This document shows positions 48,601-58,150 of a stretch of 64,000 nt of DNA, piece after piece. The translations under genes and the position numbers were made by a program. The notes beneath the pieces were generated by a model that worked only from the letters and a program-made list of their open reading frames with translations, did not search any database and was not told the DNA's origin. Origin of the DNA: Acanthaster planci (lineage: Eukaryota > Echinodermata > Asteroidea > Valvatida > Acanthasteridae); contig NW_019091498.1 of NCBI RefSeq assembly GCF_001949145.1, forward strand, positions 329,724-393,723, given 5' to 3'. Within the stretch, counting starts at the first letter, position 1. Every line of letters starts with the position of its first letter.

Positions 48601-51600
48601 GCCAATGGCTTAAAATGAAAGAAGTCAGGGTCCCTGATGAAGGAGCGGTTATGGGTCATGTGGACAAGCCATAACAGAAAGCATCCAAAGTACTGGAAGG
48701 CATGACTAGGTAGAAATGTATAACAGACACCCAAGGGTGTACGCCTTGTTACAGGGGACGGTAATTCAGTTCGAGATTTCCAATGGAGCTTGGGGTATGT
48801 GGGGGAGGGTACAGACGTCTTCTCGTCCATGTCGTCTTCCTCTGTCCTTACCTGCAGGTCGTCGCCCAGATTGTGCTGCATTACTTGTCTCTTCCACATG
48901 AGGCACCCGGGGATGGGCTGAGACTCGATGGTCGTTTTGCTGTTGAGTTCCTGCAGTCTGGTCAGCAAGGCAGCGCCTCCTGCATCCTCTAGGAGTGATG
49001 GGTCAATCATGACAGTCACATACTGTTCAGAGGAAGAAGTACACAAGATGCTATGTCATTTGTACACTAAAAATTTCTCTTCATAACAATACTAACTACA
49101 CTTGTGCAGTACTTAATATAAGTGTGATTAAAGGTGTTTTTCAACTGGTTCTTGAATGTCTTTATGGAGAGTTTGTCTTGTATATTTGGTGGGAGCGTAT
49201 TCCAGAGTGTGGGTGCAGCCTCTGTGAATGCCCACTGACTGTAACGGTCAAGTGTTGGTGAATGAGCCGTGGGTGACTTGAAGATGTTGAGTGACTTGAA
49301 GTACACACATATATATCTCTCACAGCAACGCAAGCGTCACTGATTAGTATGGCAAGACTACTAGCAAATTACATCTCCACAAGTTGGTTTGTCCATTCAA
49401 AGTCCATGAAGAGGCCATGAATTTTCTCTTTGCCTCTTGGAGAGATAAATGAACACCACTGTATTTCAGACAAACATGACTGTACTGTTAACCCCTTCAT
49501 ACCGGGAGCCGTTGGGAGCCGTTGGGAGCCGTTGGGTCCCTTGGGATCCGTTGGGATCCGTCGGGAGCCGTGGCTTTGTGTGAGGATTAGTGCATACCAC
49601 ACATACGTTCTATTCATCATGCACCTGCAGTTTCAATGTGGGCCTGCTGCAGGACAGGGCTTTGCATACTGGGCATACAACAGCCCAGCAGTCATGGTCA
49701 AAAGAATCCCAGCATGAAGGGGTTAAAGGTTCTTAAAAACCCAAAGTTGAATGCTTTACAGAGTATGTGCGTGGATATTAGAGTGACATTGTAAACAACC
49801 CACCTTCAAGCACTCCTCAGGCTTGTCCGCTTTGTGAGCTTCTCGAAGAGCCTGAACAGAAAAACACAACAGAACAAAGGCTGCAAAACAAAGTGGCAGG
49901 TTGATACGTCATACACGACCAAGATACACGTGCCACTGAGTGAGCAATCTGTCTTTGCCTTTAACATCAAGAAGAGTTCAGTCTATGACTGAAGCCACAT
50001 TGAAGACACTTTAGTTATCTGATCACATGGCACGGCATGACGGCAGCATCCTGCTAAACCCAGCCAGCCTCGGTAAAGACATCTAAATCTCTGGGTCAAA
50101 ACTTGAGCCCGGGGGGAGGGGGGATCTGAGTGTTTCTACATTGGTTCTTTGTTACCTTCTGCACCTGTGCCTCTCGTTGCTTCTGCTGCTTCTTCTCCTG
50201 CTGCAGTCTCAGTTTCTCCTGCTTCTCCTGCTCTTTTCGAGCTCGTCTTTCCTGAACGAAAAAAAAAAAAAGAGGTGGCTTGCCACTTTGGCATCTTTTC
50301 CTTGGGCTTCAATAAACCATAAGACAACATACACATGTACACTCCCAAAACAAGGACGTCGACAAAAATGCATGGCAAGCAGTTCGCTGGGTAAGATATC
50401 CCAGGTGATGGCATACTTGTAAATTGATCTTTTAAAAACAGAAAACAAAACCACCCAAAAAACAAAAACCCCAAAATGAACAATTATCTGCCAAAATTTA
50501 AGACAGAGTTCAACTGGAATGTTAAATAATCTCTTTTTCTTTGAAATGGATATAACACCATCCATAGAATTACAGGCATACAGACGTGCATTGATACATT
50601 ACTGAAGATAACCTTTTAAAAAAATCTGAGGTAAATTGAGGGCAAAGCTCAAAGGAACAATAGTCTGTGATTGCAATAGGTTGTAATATCTGCCGGCCTC
50701 TTCCCAGATAAGCTTAAAAAACTGCCTGTCCTCTCCAACAACTCCTTGGTGCTACCTTAGGCCATATCTCCCCTGCACCAAGTATTTAAGGAAATACGAA
50801 AACTTGTTCATCAGTGTTTATATACAAAACACTGAGACCTGTAAATTTTGAACGAGTAAAAATGCCTGTCAAAATATGTTCTTGCCTGTCCTCATGATGG
50901 GCGGACAGGTGGTTAGTTGAGACATGGTCTGTTATCTCACCAATGCCAGCTGCTTGGTAGCTGCTATCTCTTCCGGACTTCTTTTGGCTTTTTTTCTAGC
51001 AGGAACAATGTCACAGCTACTCTCCTGCGATAGCGTCCCAGTGCTGCTGTATGAACCCTGAAGAGATAGAAGTGGTCGCCCGTCATCTTGCCTTCTTGAA
51101 GCAGAGTGTCCCGATTTCGGTAAACTGGTTTCACTGACAGGACAAGAGGACGAGTACATTGTTCCCATGGAGACATCATCCTCATCATCTGAAATGTCAT
51201 GGTAGCGTTTACAAACATTAGTGTTGGTAATACAAGCCTCTCTTTTCCTTTTATCGTGCCAAAGATTTGTAGCACTTCTGTCGGCGTCTTTGCAGCTATG
51301 GCTATCATTTCTGCTACCTGCCACATCTCTGTTTGACTTGCTGCCTTGAAGGTAACTGGTTGAACTGGAGGAAGCGTAGTTTTCTGGTTCAATTTGATGA
51401 TTGTTGGCCCGCTTGCTGCGTATTCGGTGAAGCAATGACAGGGTAATGCCTTCCTCCTCGTCCTCGCTGCTCGAAATTGACAGGGGACTGCATCCTCCAG
51501 CGACACTGTCAACATCCATCGTCTCATTCCCCGAGTGACAGCTGCCTGGATGAGGAGGCTCTGCAGATTCGAGGATTTCAATGCATTCGATGTTGGAATC

Positions 51601-54600
51601 AATATCAGGGATTTCGGAACTCCGGCTCCTGTGAAGTTGCTTCTTAGTCGAGTAATCGGCTAAGACAGCGTTTCCTTCAATGGAGCTGTTTTCCAACAAT
51701 ACTCCAGCTTGGTTTGAAACTGCGCTTGCCTGGATTGTAGGAGGATTCTTTTCGTCGTTACCAGTGTCAATGTTGAGAGTTGATGGCGATGAAGGACTGG
51801 ACGAAGTCAAATCATAAGTAGCTTCAAAACTGGGAGATGCAGAGCAAGAGATTGCCGCTGAATAAAATGAGCAGGAAATGAATGTTTGAAAATTAAATTC
51901 ATAAAAAAAAACAGGTGATTTTTAGGTGACCAGTCCAAGCAACTGTGTACATGTGGCACCCGCACAGAAACTGTACAAGACCACTACCACGATTTAAGGA
52001 ACAACTTACTTTAGCTAAAGGTATAAGGCAAGTGAAACTTTTGCCTGAAATTTCTATTGATGAATTACGCCATCTCGCAATCTGAAGACGTCATGAGTTC
52101 AGTGCTGTAATGAGAATTTAATTACTCATTTATATTTAACTGGCAAGTTAAATGTTACCACACAAAGGTTGCAATTGAGAATGACAAACCTTCATCAAAA
52201 CTTCTTGGAAATGGCTGCTTTACTTTCTCAAGGACTCTAAAGTCTGGGAGGTCACTGCAGTCACTGGCGTCATCGGAATCTGTATGCTTTTCGGAACAGG
52301 TGCGGGCACCCCTTTCACTTCCTGAATCATGCCAATATGTCGGTCTGTCAGTATGTTTCTCTTGATCACTGTTCGGTGAGTCATCTGGTGATTCGTGGAG
52401 TGGAACCTCCCCTGTATCAGGTGGGGTGTTGCTGCATTCAGTTGAAAACTGTCCACTGGTGCAGGGTTGCTCNNNNNNNNNNNNNNNNNNNNNNNNNNNN
52501 NNNNNNNNNNNNNNNNNNNNNNNNNNNNNNNNNNNNNNNNNNNNNNNNNNNNNNNNNNNNNNNNNNNNNNNNNNNNNNNNNNNNNNNNNNNNNNNNNNNN
52601 NNNNNNNNNNNNNNNNNNNNNNNNNNNNNNNNNNNNNNNNNNNNNNNNNNNNNNNNNNNNNNNTTCTAGATGTGATGCTGCACCAACTAAAAACTGAAAA
52701 TTCAAAGTAGCCTTAATTTACATGTATACTCTGGGTCATATGTTGCAAAAACTGCCTGCGTGAATATTGGGCCGTGTCCGAAACGGGCTTCCAGAGCTAT
52801 GGCTAGGTCTATTGTCTGTGCGTCTCCATGCATCTCCAATGGAGCAATGACCTAGCTCTAGACGAAAGATTCGGATGCAGCCTTACATTTGTCCTGGCAC
52901 GCATAGCGCCCTCGGCTTCGCCTTGGGGTGCTATGGGTGTTCAAAAAGTCACATCCCACACCAAAGCGGTGAACAATTGTTGTGTCATTCCTCTGTCTCC
53001 AGGAATTTATCCAAAGAAAACAGCTCTGAATTTCAGAAGACGATAGGCCTGCTGTCAAACTGTACAATTAACATAACCTACGTAAATAATATCATCTGCA
53101 AATGCACTGTTTTCTCACTTTCTTTAATTGCATAAACTTTAATGTGAAACTACTGCGGGTACCAGTGAGTACATGCAATCTGGTTATCTGTCCCCGCATT
53201 ACCTTATATACTACGGGGACAGGAATGAGTCTGTTATACAAACGCGATCATTGATCAAATTCCCTGGTATCCTATGCACAAACGTATCATGAATACCATG
53301 CAAAACTGACTAAGCGAACAGAAATGTTTGCTCTCGAACTTCCCAAAGCTCTTTTGTTTCTGTCTCGCACACGAGTAGTCTTTGTAATAATGATGTACTG
53401 ATGCAAACTTTGTTGAAATAAAATACAGTGGAACAGGTGTAAAGTGTGGTGCACTCTCTTCAAGTTGCAACCAACAGCAGCCGAACAAAATGGCCATGCT
53501 GAGAAATGGGAGGTAGTTCCACTGAACAATGCACTTGTAATGACTGGCAACCACAAACTACTCCCAGGCTGTTTGACCTTGGGGAGAGTTGACCTGTTGG
53601 ATCTTGTTACACTGGACAGGCAAGCCACTTTGACAAGTGATGCAGACTGATGTGTCTGGCAGGGTACCTAGCTGAAGTACCCTAGAGGAATAGGGTTAAA
53701 GTAAGGGAAATGAAACAGAAAACTTTATCTTTCAATATTTTTCAAAAATAAAATTCACTTCCTGATTGATGGTGGGGAGGGGCATAGGCTCCTCTGGATC
53801 CAGCCTTTGTCGTGTTTTCAAACCTTTGTTGTTTTTCATGAATGGTAGAACTAGAGATTGTGGCGACATCACGTGATACCCTGTGCACAAATCCTATGAG
53901 ACTCACTAGTCTAAAAATTATACCCATATCTTTCTTAGTAAATGCTTCAATAGTTTCCCTGCAAAATGTGACTGCTGAGGACATGTCATCACTTTCTGAT
54001 GGCCACTACAAGGAAGAATTAGTGATGAACATATATAGAACATGTATAGAACGTATATAGAACTCTTACCTGGGTTTACTACCCTTAGCACCCTGTTCCT
54101 ATTATAAGGGAACCACTTCTACTTTTTCGAAACAATTTATCTAAACAAGTTGTTGGTGATGTCCTCTTTCGAATCACAAAGAAAAGAGAGAGGGGCTTTT
54201 GGTTTTTGAGGGAAATTCTTTGGTAAAATGGCAGCGTACATAATAGGCGCCCCAAAGAGCTGTGAACAATGACAAATTAGCGAATGTAGTCCGGTTCCTT
54301 GATCTGGATGGAGATTTGTTTTGATGAATCCAAAATGCCTGAGTCTGGTAACCAGACGAAACACAAAATGGTGTGATTCGACTGTCTTTTGCCAAACTCG
54401 GGTTAGAAAGTTGAAGTTTTCTTGCTTAAATATTGTCAAAATTTACCTAAACTAGGCCTGTCAGGATTGCATAATGGTTCCTTAAGGTCAAAATGTTAGT
54501 TTGAGAAAGTGGACTTTGTTTCGAATTGCTTTTTTTATTATAGGAACGGCTGTTCCATGTCAAGACATCTAAACTGCTGCAAAAGTTTTGGAAGAGTCCA

Positions 54601-55520
54601 TGTTGTATCATATCGCTCAGTCCGTTTATTACATGTCTTGACATGTAACAGCCGCTGAGACGAAGAGGGGTCAAGTGACGTAATGCTCAACGACCTTATT
54701 TTAAAGATGGCGACTGTGAGAGTGAGCCCGTTAGATTGAATGGATAAAGGAAAAAAGACTGGAAAATACCTGAATAACGTGAGTGAAATCATTCAATAAA
54801 TGGTATTTAGAAAACGGAAAGGTCAAGAATCATGTTCGTATGCAAAAGAAATTGCGCCCACGATTATAAGTGGGTGCGCCAAAAATGTTCAGTACGCCGA
54901 CACGAAATTGCGCATACGGATGTGTGGCTAAGGATAAATCGGGGGTGATCCGTGCCACACTAGTGGGGCTATATCCACAACAGCTGTATCCAGGAACCAG
55001 ACGTGAAACAAAATGATGTGATGCGGCCATTTTTCACTGAACTTGGGTTAGAAAATTCTGGGTTTCTTGTGTAAATATTGTCAAAATTTACCTAAACAAC
55101 ACAATGACTAGAGCTATACTGAGTCTGAGTGATAATGACATGACAGACGGTATGGATTAGTAAATGTCAGTTGGTTTGAAAAGTGGACTTCCCTTTCTTA
55201 CAGGAACAGGGTGCTAAAGGTAATGAACACCCATTTAATAAAGTATTTGCACAGCTAGGTATGTAGAAAATTAAGCTAACGTTACATGTATGTATCTGCA
55301 CCACCATCATAATAGACCTCCATGCGAGCCAGGACACGGATAAAGCCACCAGCCAGGGGCCAAATGAACTCAACCAAGTCAAAACACTCACGTTGCCCTC
55401 GAAGATTCGATTGACAGTCTCCTGAACGTCTCTTGTCACCACCAAATCCCTTTCAATGTCTACTCTTGATATGTCGGGGCATACTATCGACACCTGCTCT
55501 ACCAGCAAAGCCAAATCCAT
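39427..55520 (-). CDS. Crossover junction endonuclease subunit EME1/EME2, 13 modelled exons
   Basis: This is the non-catalytic partner of MUS81. The heterodimer cuts branched DNA at stalled forks and recombination intermediates in the nucleus. Coding parts, read leftward, are 55520-55392, at least 52472-52190 (cut by the gap), 51857-50941, 50251-50156, 49851-49804, 49022-48852, 47327-47241, 46242-46121, 44405-44264, 42504-42389, 40971-40782, 40540-40484 and 39603-39427. All junctions keep phase. The order is a CUE-like N-terminus, a long Ser/Asp/Glu-rich disordered part, a Lys/Gln/Glu coiled coil, [17 protein letters not shown], the XPF-like nuclease-fold core, [33 protein letters not shown] and the helix-hairpin-helix end [16 protein letters not shown]. 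It exceeds 840 codons; human EME1 has about 570. Conserved residues do not separate EME1 from EME2 by eye, but the SPSB3 neighbour favours EME2 or the pre-duplication gene. Confidence 0.92.
40484..40540 (-). CDS. EME exon 12, 19 codons
   Basis: Acceptor gacaaccag|gcgtat, donor attgtg|gtaagt. It encodes [19 protein letters not shown]. Confidence 0.9.
40782..40971 (-). CDS. EME exon 11
   Basis: Acceptor cttatcag|gagaga, donor ctgcag|gtttgt, 190 bp, phase 2 in and 0 out. It encodes [32 protein letters not shown] and [20 protein letters not shown], the first helix-hairpin-helix region. Confidence 0.95.
41115..41340 (-). repeat. Dispersed repeat, inverted copy of 38446-38640
   Basis: It shares, in opposite orientation, gggccttgtaacaaaaga, ggagataatc and cattgttttgaaac-like blocks with 38446-38640, plus the gaaccactt end. 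It lies in EME intron 10. Confidence 0.75.
41369..41442 (-). ncRNA. tRNA-like sequence, probably a tRNA-derived SINE
   Basis: On the minus strand it has an A-box-like tggttgagtgg and a perfect T-arm gtgggttcgagtcccac containing the B-box ggttcgagtcc, at tRNA spacing (74 nt). The acceptor stem pairs at only about 5 of 7 positions and the anticodon stem is poor, so a functional tRNA is unlikely. A tRNA-derived SINE head or pseudo-tRNA inside an EME intron fits best. Confidence 0.65.
41650..42388. other. EME intron, nothing further recognised
   Basis: Only a short direct duplication, aaagcaaaggtc, at about 41670-41694 is seen. Confidence 0.5.
42389..42504 (-). CDS. EME exon 10
   Basis: Acceptor ctttgcag|gcattg, donor ttcaa|gtaagt, 116 bp, phase 0 in and 2 out. 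It encodes [17 protein letters not shown] and [11 protein letters not shown], very close to EME1. Confidence 0.94.
42562..43401. mobile_element. TA-flanked non-autonomous DNA transposon, 840 bp (pogo/Tc1-like ends)
   Basis: The terminal inverted repeats cagtaaactctgactaagtc and (complement) cagtacactccgtctaagtc are flanked by TA on both sides. The interior is built of aagtcggc and aagtcgtc words near both ends and holds no transposase. It lies in EME intron 9, between exons 9 and 10. Confidence 0.85.
43950..44110 (+). repeat. Dispersed repeat, copy 2
   Basis: It matches 18745-18965 (agttgaagtgcaccctcact, ggcaaagaagagacaagctgg, ttgtgcacgc). Confidence 0.7.
44264..44405 (-). CDS. EME exon 9
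   Basis: Acceptor tgtgcacag|attaca, donor gaagag|gtgagt, 142 bp, phase 2 in and 0 out. It encodes a basic insert ([10 protein letters not shown]) and [12 protein letters not shown] second AG 7 bp into the exon breaks the phase and was rejected. Confidence 0.92.
44561..45208. mobile_element. Palindromic element carrying a nested MITE
   Basis: The outer inverted repeats atgtgacccactctgtgaaa and the following atgagtc ... tcgccagagccacttt mirror 45208-45158 (complement atgtgacccactctgtgaaa, atgagtcacaagtcgccag). The left arm is split by the TTAA element 44588-44983. Without it the host element is about 250 bp. The flanks suggest a TA target. Confidence 0.87.
44588..44983. mobile_element. TTAA-flanked MITE (piggyBac-like), copy 3, nested
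   Basis: It starts TTAACCCCTTGACGGG and ends CCCGGCGCGAAGGGGTTAA, 396 bp, about twice the other copies and with a different interior. It is inserted in the left arm of 44561-45208, with TTAA on each side. Confidence 0.9.
45851..46040. mobile_element. TTAA-flanked MITE (piggyBac-like family), copy 4
   Basis: It starts TTAACCCCTTCGCGCCGG and ends CCGGTGCGAAGGGGTTAA, 190 bp. The interior is nearly collinear with 14442-14630 (opposite orientation) and 32298-32482. It ends 80 bp left of EME exon 8. Confidence 0.92.
46121..46242 (-). CDS. EME exon 8
   Basis: Acceptor tcacttag|gagcag, donor cttcag|gtaaaa, 122 bp, phase 0 in and 2 out. It encodes [13 protein letters not shown] and [14 protein letters not shown], matching the core strand before the lysine-rich insert. 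Confidence 0.9.
47241..47327 (-). CDS. EME exon 7
   Basis: Acceptor tagttgcag|actcta, donor aaacag|gtatgg, 87 bp, phase 0 at both ends. It encodes [20 protein letters not shown], the strand and helix that follow in EME proteins. Confidence 0.9.
47721..48392. mobile_element. TA-flanked non-autonomous DNA transposon, 672 bp (pogo/Tigger-like ends)
   Basis: The ends cagtggaacgccgctata and (complement) cagtggaacgccgctata are identical over 18 bp and flanked by TA. Subterminal repeats of ataccgaac and gtaccgaac follow the left end and recur near the right end. No transposase is seen. It lies in EME intron 6. Confidence 0.92.
48852..49022 (-). CDS. EME exon 6, start of the XPF-like core
   Basis: Acceptor tctgaacag|tatgtg, donor ctgcag|gtaagg, 171 bp, phase 0 at both ends. 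It encodes [24 protein letters not shown] and [11 protein letters not shown], matching the beta-strand and ALQ/EAQ pattern of EME1. Confidence 0.92.
49070..49260 (-). mobile_element. 3' fragment of a non-LTR retrotransposon (LINE)
   Basis: The minus strand encodes [20 protein letters not shown] and [11 protein letters not shown], the typical carboxy-terminal end of Jockey/CR1/L2-type reverse transcriptase proteins. It is 5'-truncated. Confidence 0.78.
49488..49726. mobile_element. TTAA-flanked MITE (piggyBac-like family), copy 5, with internal minisatellite
   Basis: It starts TTAACCCCTTCATACCGGG and ends CAGCATGAAGGGGTTAA, 239 bp. Near the left end, gggagccgtt/gggatccgtt units of 10-11 bp repeat about six times (49507-49570) and account for the extra length. 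It ends 77 bp left of EME exon 5. Confidence 0.92.
49804..49851 (-). CDS. EME exon 5, 16 codons
   Basis: Acceptor ttctgttcag|gctctt, donor ttgaag|gtgggt. It encodes [16 protein letters not shown], the stretch just before the core domain in EME1. Confidence 0.88.
50156..50251 (-). CDS. EME exon 4, charged coiled coil
   Basis: Acceptor tcgttcag|gaaaga, donor cagaag|gtaaca, 96 bp, phase 0 at both ends. It encodes 32 residues of almost pure Glu/Lys/Gln/Arg ([19 protein letters not shown]). Confidence 0.87.
50941..51857 (-). CDS. EME exon 3, disordered Ser-rich region
   Basis: Acceptor ttattcag|cggcaat, donor gcattg|gtgaga, 917 bp, phase 1 in and 0 out. It encodes Ser-rich sequence with acidic patches ([28 protein letters not shown]) and ends in [13 protein letters not shown], as in EME proteins. 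Hydrophobic-acidic strings such as ECIEILES resemble SUMO-interaction motifs, unproven. Confidence 0.88.
52190..52472 (-). CDS. EME exon 2, partial at an assembly gap
   Basis: The frame is open from the gap edge to the donor gatgaag|gtttgt, phase 1 out, which fits exon 3. It encodes Ser/Asp/Thr-rich disordered sequence ending [19 protein letters not shown]. The upstream exon boundary is hidden in the gap or beyond it. One alternative frame is also open here but does not join exon 3 in phase. Confidence 0.72.
52473..52663. other. Assembly gap (191 N) at an EME exon
   Basis: The gap cuts EME exon 2. The sequence right of it (52664 onward) does not continue an obvious open frame far. Confidence 0.99.
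52664..54199. other. EME intron 1 region, nothing recognised
   Basis: No exon with splice sites and matching phase was found, but a small missing exon is possible. Confidence 0.45.
54200..54450. repeat. Dispersed repeat pair, copy 1
   Basis: Words ccagacgaaacacaaaatg, gtgtgattcg, aactcgggttagaaa and taaatattgtcaaaatttac recur in the same order at 54850-55095. Confidence 0.82.
54850..55095. repeat. Dispersed repeat pair, copy 2
   Basis: This is the same-orientation partner of 54200-54450, with ccagacgtgaaacaaaatg, aacttgggttagaaa and taaatattgtcaaaatttac. Confidence 0.82.
55392..55520 (-). CDS. EME exon 1, CUE-like domain
   Basis: The start ATG 55520-55518 lies in a good context (A at -3, G at +4). 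An in-frame ATG 51 bp upstream is possible but less likely. The donor is ggcaac|gtgagt, phase 0. The 43 residues contain [31 protein letters not shown] and RIFEGN, the three-helix pattern and closing LEG-like motif of CUE ubiquitin-binding domains. Linkage to the rest of the gene is inferred from strand, phase and position; a separate small gene cannot be ruled out. Confidence 0.65.
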
Positions 55521-55571
55521 TTGTTTTGGACACGGCACTTTGACTAATTTACATGTACATGCGGTGAACAC

Positions 55572-56749
55572 TTGACAAGCTCTTTACGCGACACTTCCTA
55601 TTGAAACTGGCGCGCGCATGCATATTACACAAGTGTACGTGTACGTAAGCCGCGCCGGATTCGTGTGTTTTCAAGTGAGGGCGGTGTCTATAAAAGTGGT
55701 CTTGTGATAATCATTTTCGTTAAGTTTCCTGCATTTAAATACTTCGAAATTAATGCAAAAGAGGTGCTCTGACCCCCAAAACTGCCCATTTCTTCCAACT
55801 TGGGTATACGTGTATTTAAAAAAAAATAAGACATTGACAAGCACGGGTACCGGGTAGCCTAAACGAAGATCTTCAAACCATGCAGCTCCAAACAAGAATG
55901 TTTGCTTCAGCACGCGTTCAAAGGCACGCGTTCCTAAGTTCAACAGTAGTGTGAATACTAGACCTGTATCAGCACTTCAGAAAGAACTTGACTCAATTTC
56001 AAAGAGAGCAATTAGATACCGGATGGGGTCCCGGGGTCATAAAGGCTAGGACCAATGCCTAATTACCCATCATCAAACCTAAATAACTAGAGATTTATAT
56101 AAATGCATTTTGATTTCGGTTGCAAAGTTCCATTTGGTCTCAATATATTTTAAAATCATGCAGTCTATGCTTTATTATAACAGTAAATAAAATATCAGCC
56201 GATGGATTCTCCTGTTGTTTACTGAATCCATCGGAGAAAAAAATGAGCAAATTTTTTTACCGCGCGATCGTGACTGATATTAATCTTTAACATTTTTGGG
56301 TGACGATTTTTGAGTTCGCTTGATGTTCTCGTTGGTAATGTACAAGTAGTTGAGGCTGGATTGAAATCATTTCGATGATACTGCTTCCGCTGTGCATGCT
56401 GTTTACCGCGCGGGGGCGCACACCCCTTGCTGTTGGTACTCGGTGATAGTTCAGTGTACATGTCAAGGAACCACTGAAAAAACGTGACGTGCAATCTCTC
56501 CGTTGCAGATGAGCACGTGGAGTGTAAGTATCGCTTCGACAACGTAGTTGTGTCATGCCGGCAGCACGAGGCTACTCATTAAGTACTCAAAGTTTTGGCA
56601 TTTCCATCACACGTTCATTTTGTGAAAGAGATAGCCGCGTCCTGATCGAGCCCCGTCGCCAGCTTGAGGCACGGGAGGCAACATTATCACCGTAGCCTAT
56701 CTGTATCTGTCATCTACCAGACTGTTCTGTACAAACGCCAATGATGGGG
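55572..56749. other. Intergenic upstream of EME, no gene recognised
   Basis: The first 200 bp should contain the EME promoter. They include a GC-rich gcgcgcgcatgc stretch near 55607-55622, but no core element could be assigned. Confidence 0.45.
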
Positions 56750-58150
56750 CTAACATGTGCAGGTAACGCTGTCATGGTACCAGTTGGTATTACATTTTAA
56801 AATGCGCTGTGATAGAGAGTTCGCTAATATTACTCCTATCCCAAATTGAGTTCTGAAGGAATTCAACGTGGCCTGTTTTTGACCGAGTCGGGAAGGAGAT
56901 TCCATTCCGAAATTGTTCATGGATATAGGGGGGGGCCTAGTGAGCGAAGCATGCGGCCCTGTCGAACTCCTGACAGAACTGGTGATAGCTGTGAAGACTG
57001 GCCATCGACAACCACATTCTGGTGTCCTTTGGTGAGGAAAATCGATCCACCTATGTATGTTGCTCCAGATTCCTGAATGTTTAAGTTTGACTAGAAGTCT
57101 GTGATGAGGAAGAGTGTCAAAAGCCTTGCTAAAATTCATGATGATGAGATCTGTTCGGCTGCGATTATCCAAGGTCAGTTGCAGGTCATGGACAAACGCT
57201 GACAAGTGTGTCTACATGACTTGCCCTTCCTAGAAACGTATTGTTGGTTGGCTAGGATTCCATAATGCACAAAGTGTTCCATGATATGACCGTGAATTAT
57301 GTTCCAGAGTTTACAGATAATTGTTGTTAAGACACGGGGCGGTAATTTGCAGGGTCAGACCGATCATTCTTTTTTTATGAAGAGGCGTGATGTTTGCAAC
57401 CATCCAGTCAGAAGGCACAGTTCCTGTCGAAATGGATTTATGGAAGCACAAGCTTTGATCACACAAGCTATATGATACCATCAGGACCTGGTCCTTTGCC
57501 AATAGTTTTTGGACACCTTCAGCAGTGGACGCTGCTAGCCTACGGATGCAAAGCTTATCTTTATTTGTCAAGACCGAGCAAAAAAGGCAATTTAGTACAT
57601 CAGCTTTGTCTTTGGCACTTGACATTATGATTCACAATGCGAAGTGGTGAAACACCAGATACCTCCTGCCTCTTGGATTTAACATAATTCCAAAACAGTA
57701 TGGTATTGTCTTATTTAAGACTAGATCTGATAACGTCTTTAATGTAGAATTTATGGGCTCTCCGAATCTCTCTGTCAACTTCTCAGCGGAATGTTATCAG
57801 TCCTGACTAACGGGAAGAAGTACCATATTTTTTTGCTTGGTTGTGTTCCGCTTAATCGGGCTATTCATCCAAGGGTAAGAGAAACAGGTGGGGTTAGCTC
57901 ATTTTAGATGGAACATATTCATCAATAGAGCTCATCAGGATTTCCTGAAGGAGACGAATAGTTCATCGATGCTGTGAGAGTTCAAACCATTATTTGTCAG
58001 ATCTTATTGAAATTTGCCATATATTCATTCACACCGTCAAAATTTGCCTTGCCACACAAGAACACTTAACGTTTGGGTGGCAAGGGGATCTTCCGATTGA
58101 TTTTCAAGCCAACAATAACCACTTGGTGATCACTGATTCCACTCAGTACT
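56750..58150 (-). mobile_element. Degraded non-LTR retrotransposon (LINE) reverse transcriptase
   Basis: The minus strand reads, right to left, a degraded endonuclease end (VIVGLKINRKIPLPP), a linker, KSISTGTVPSDWMVANITPL and then the reverse transcriptase core LIIMNFSKAFDTLPHHRLL with GIWSNIHRWID. Several stops and frame changes interrupt it and both element ends are missing. The FSKAFD and HRLL motifs place it in the Jockey/CR1/L2-like group; the exact clade is unknown. Confidence 0.87.

Noticed and set aside
50136-50565. Minus-strand frames of 115 and 118 codons around EME exon 4
   Set aside because: Only the splice-bounded 50156-50251 part fits the gene. The rest is intron read-through.
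53742-53984. 80-codon minus-strand frame as a missing EME exon
   Set aside because: No convincing acceptor and donor in the required phase and no resemblance to EME sequence.
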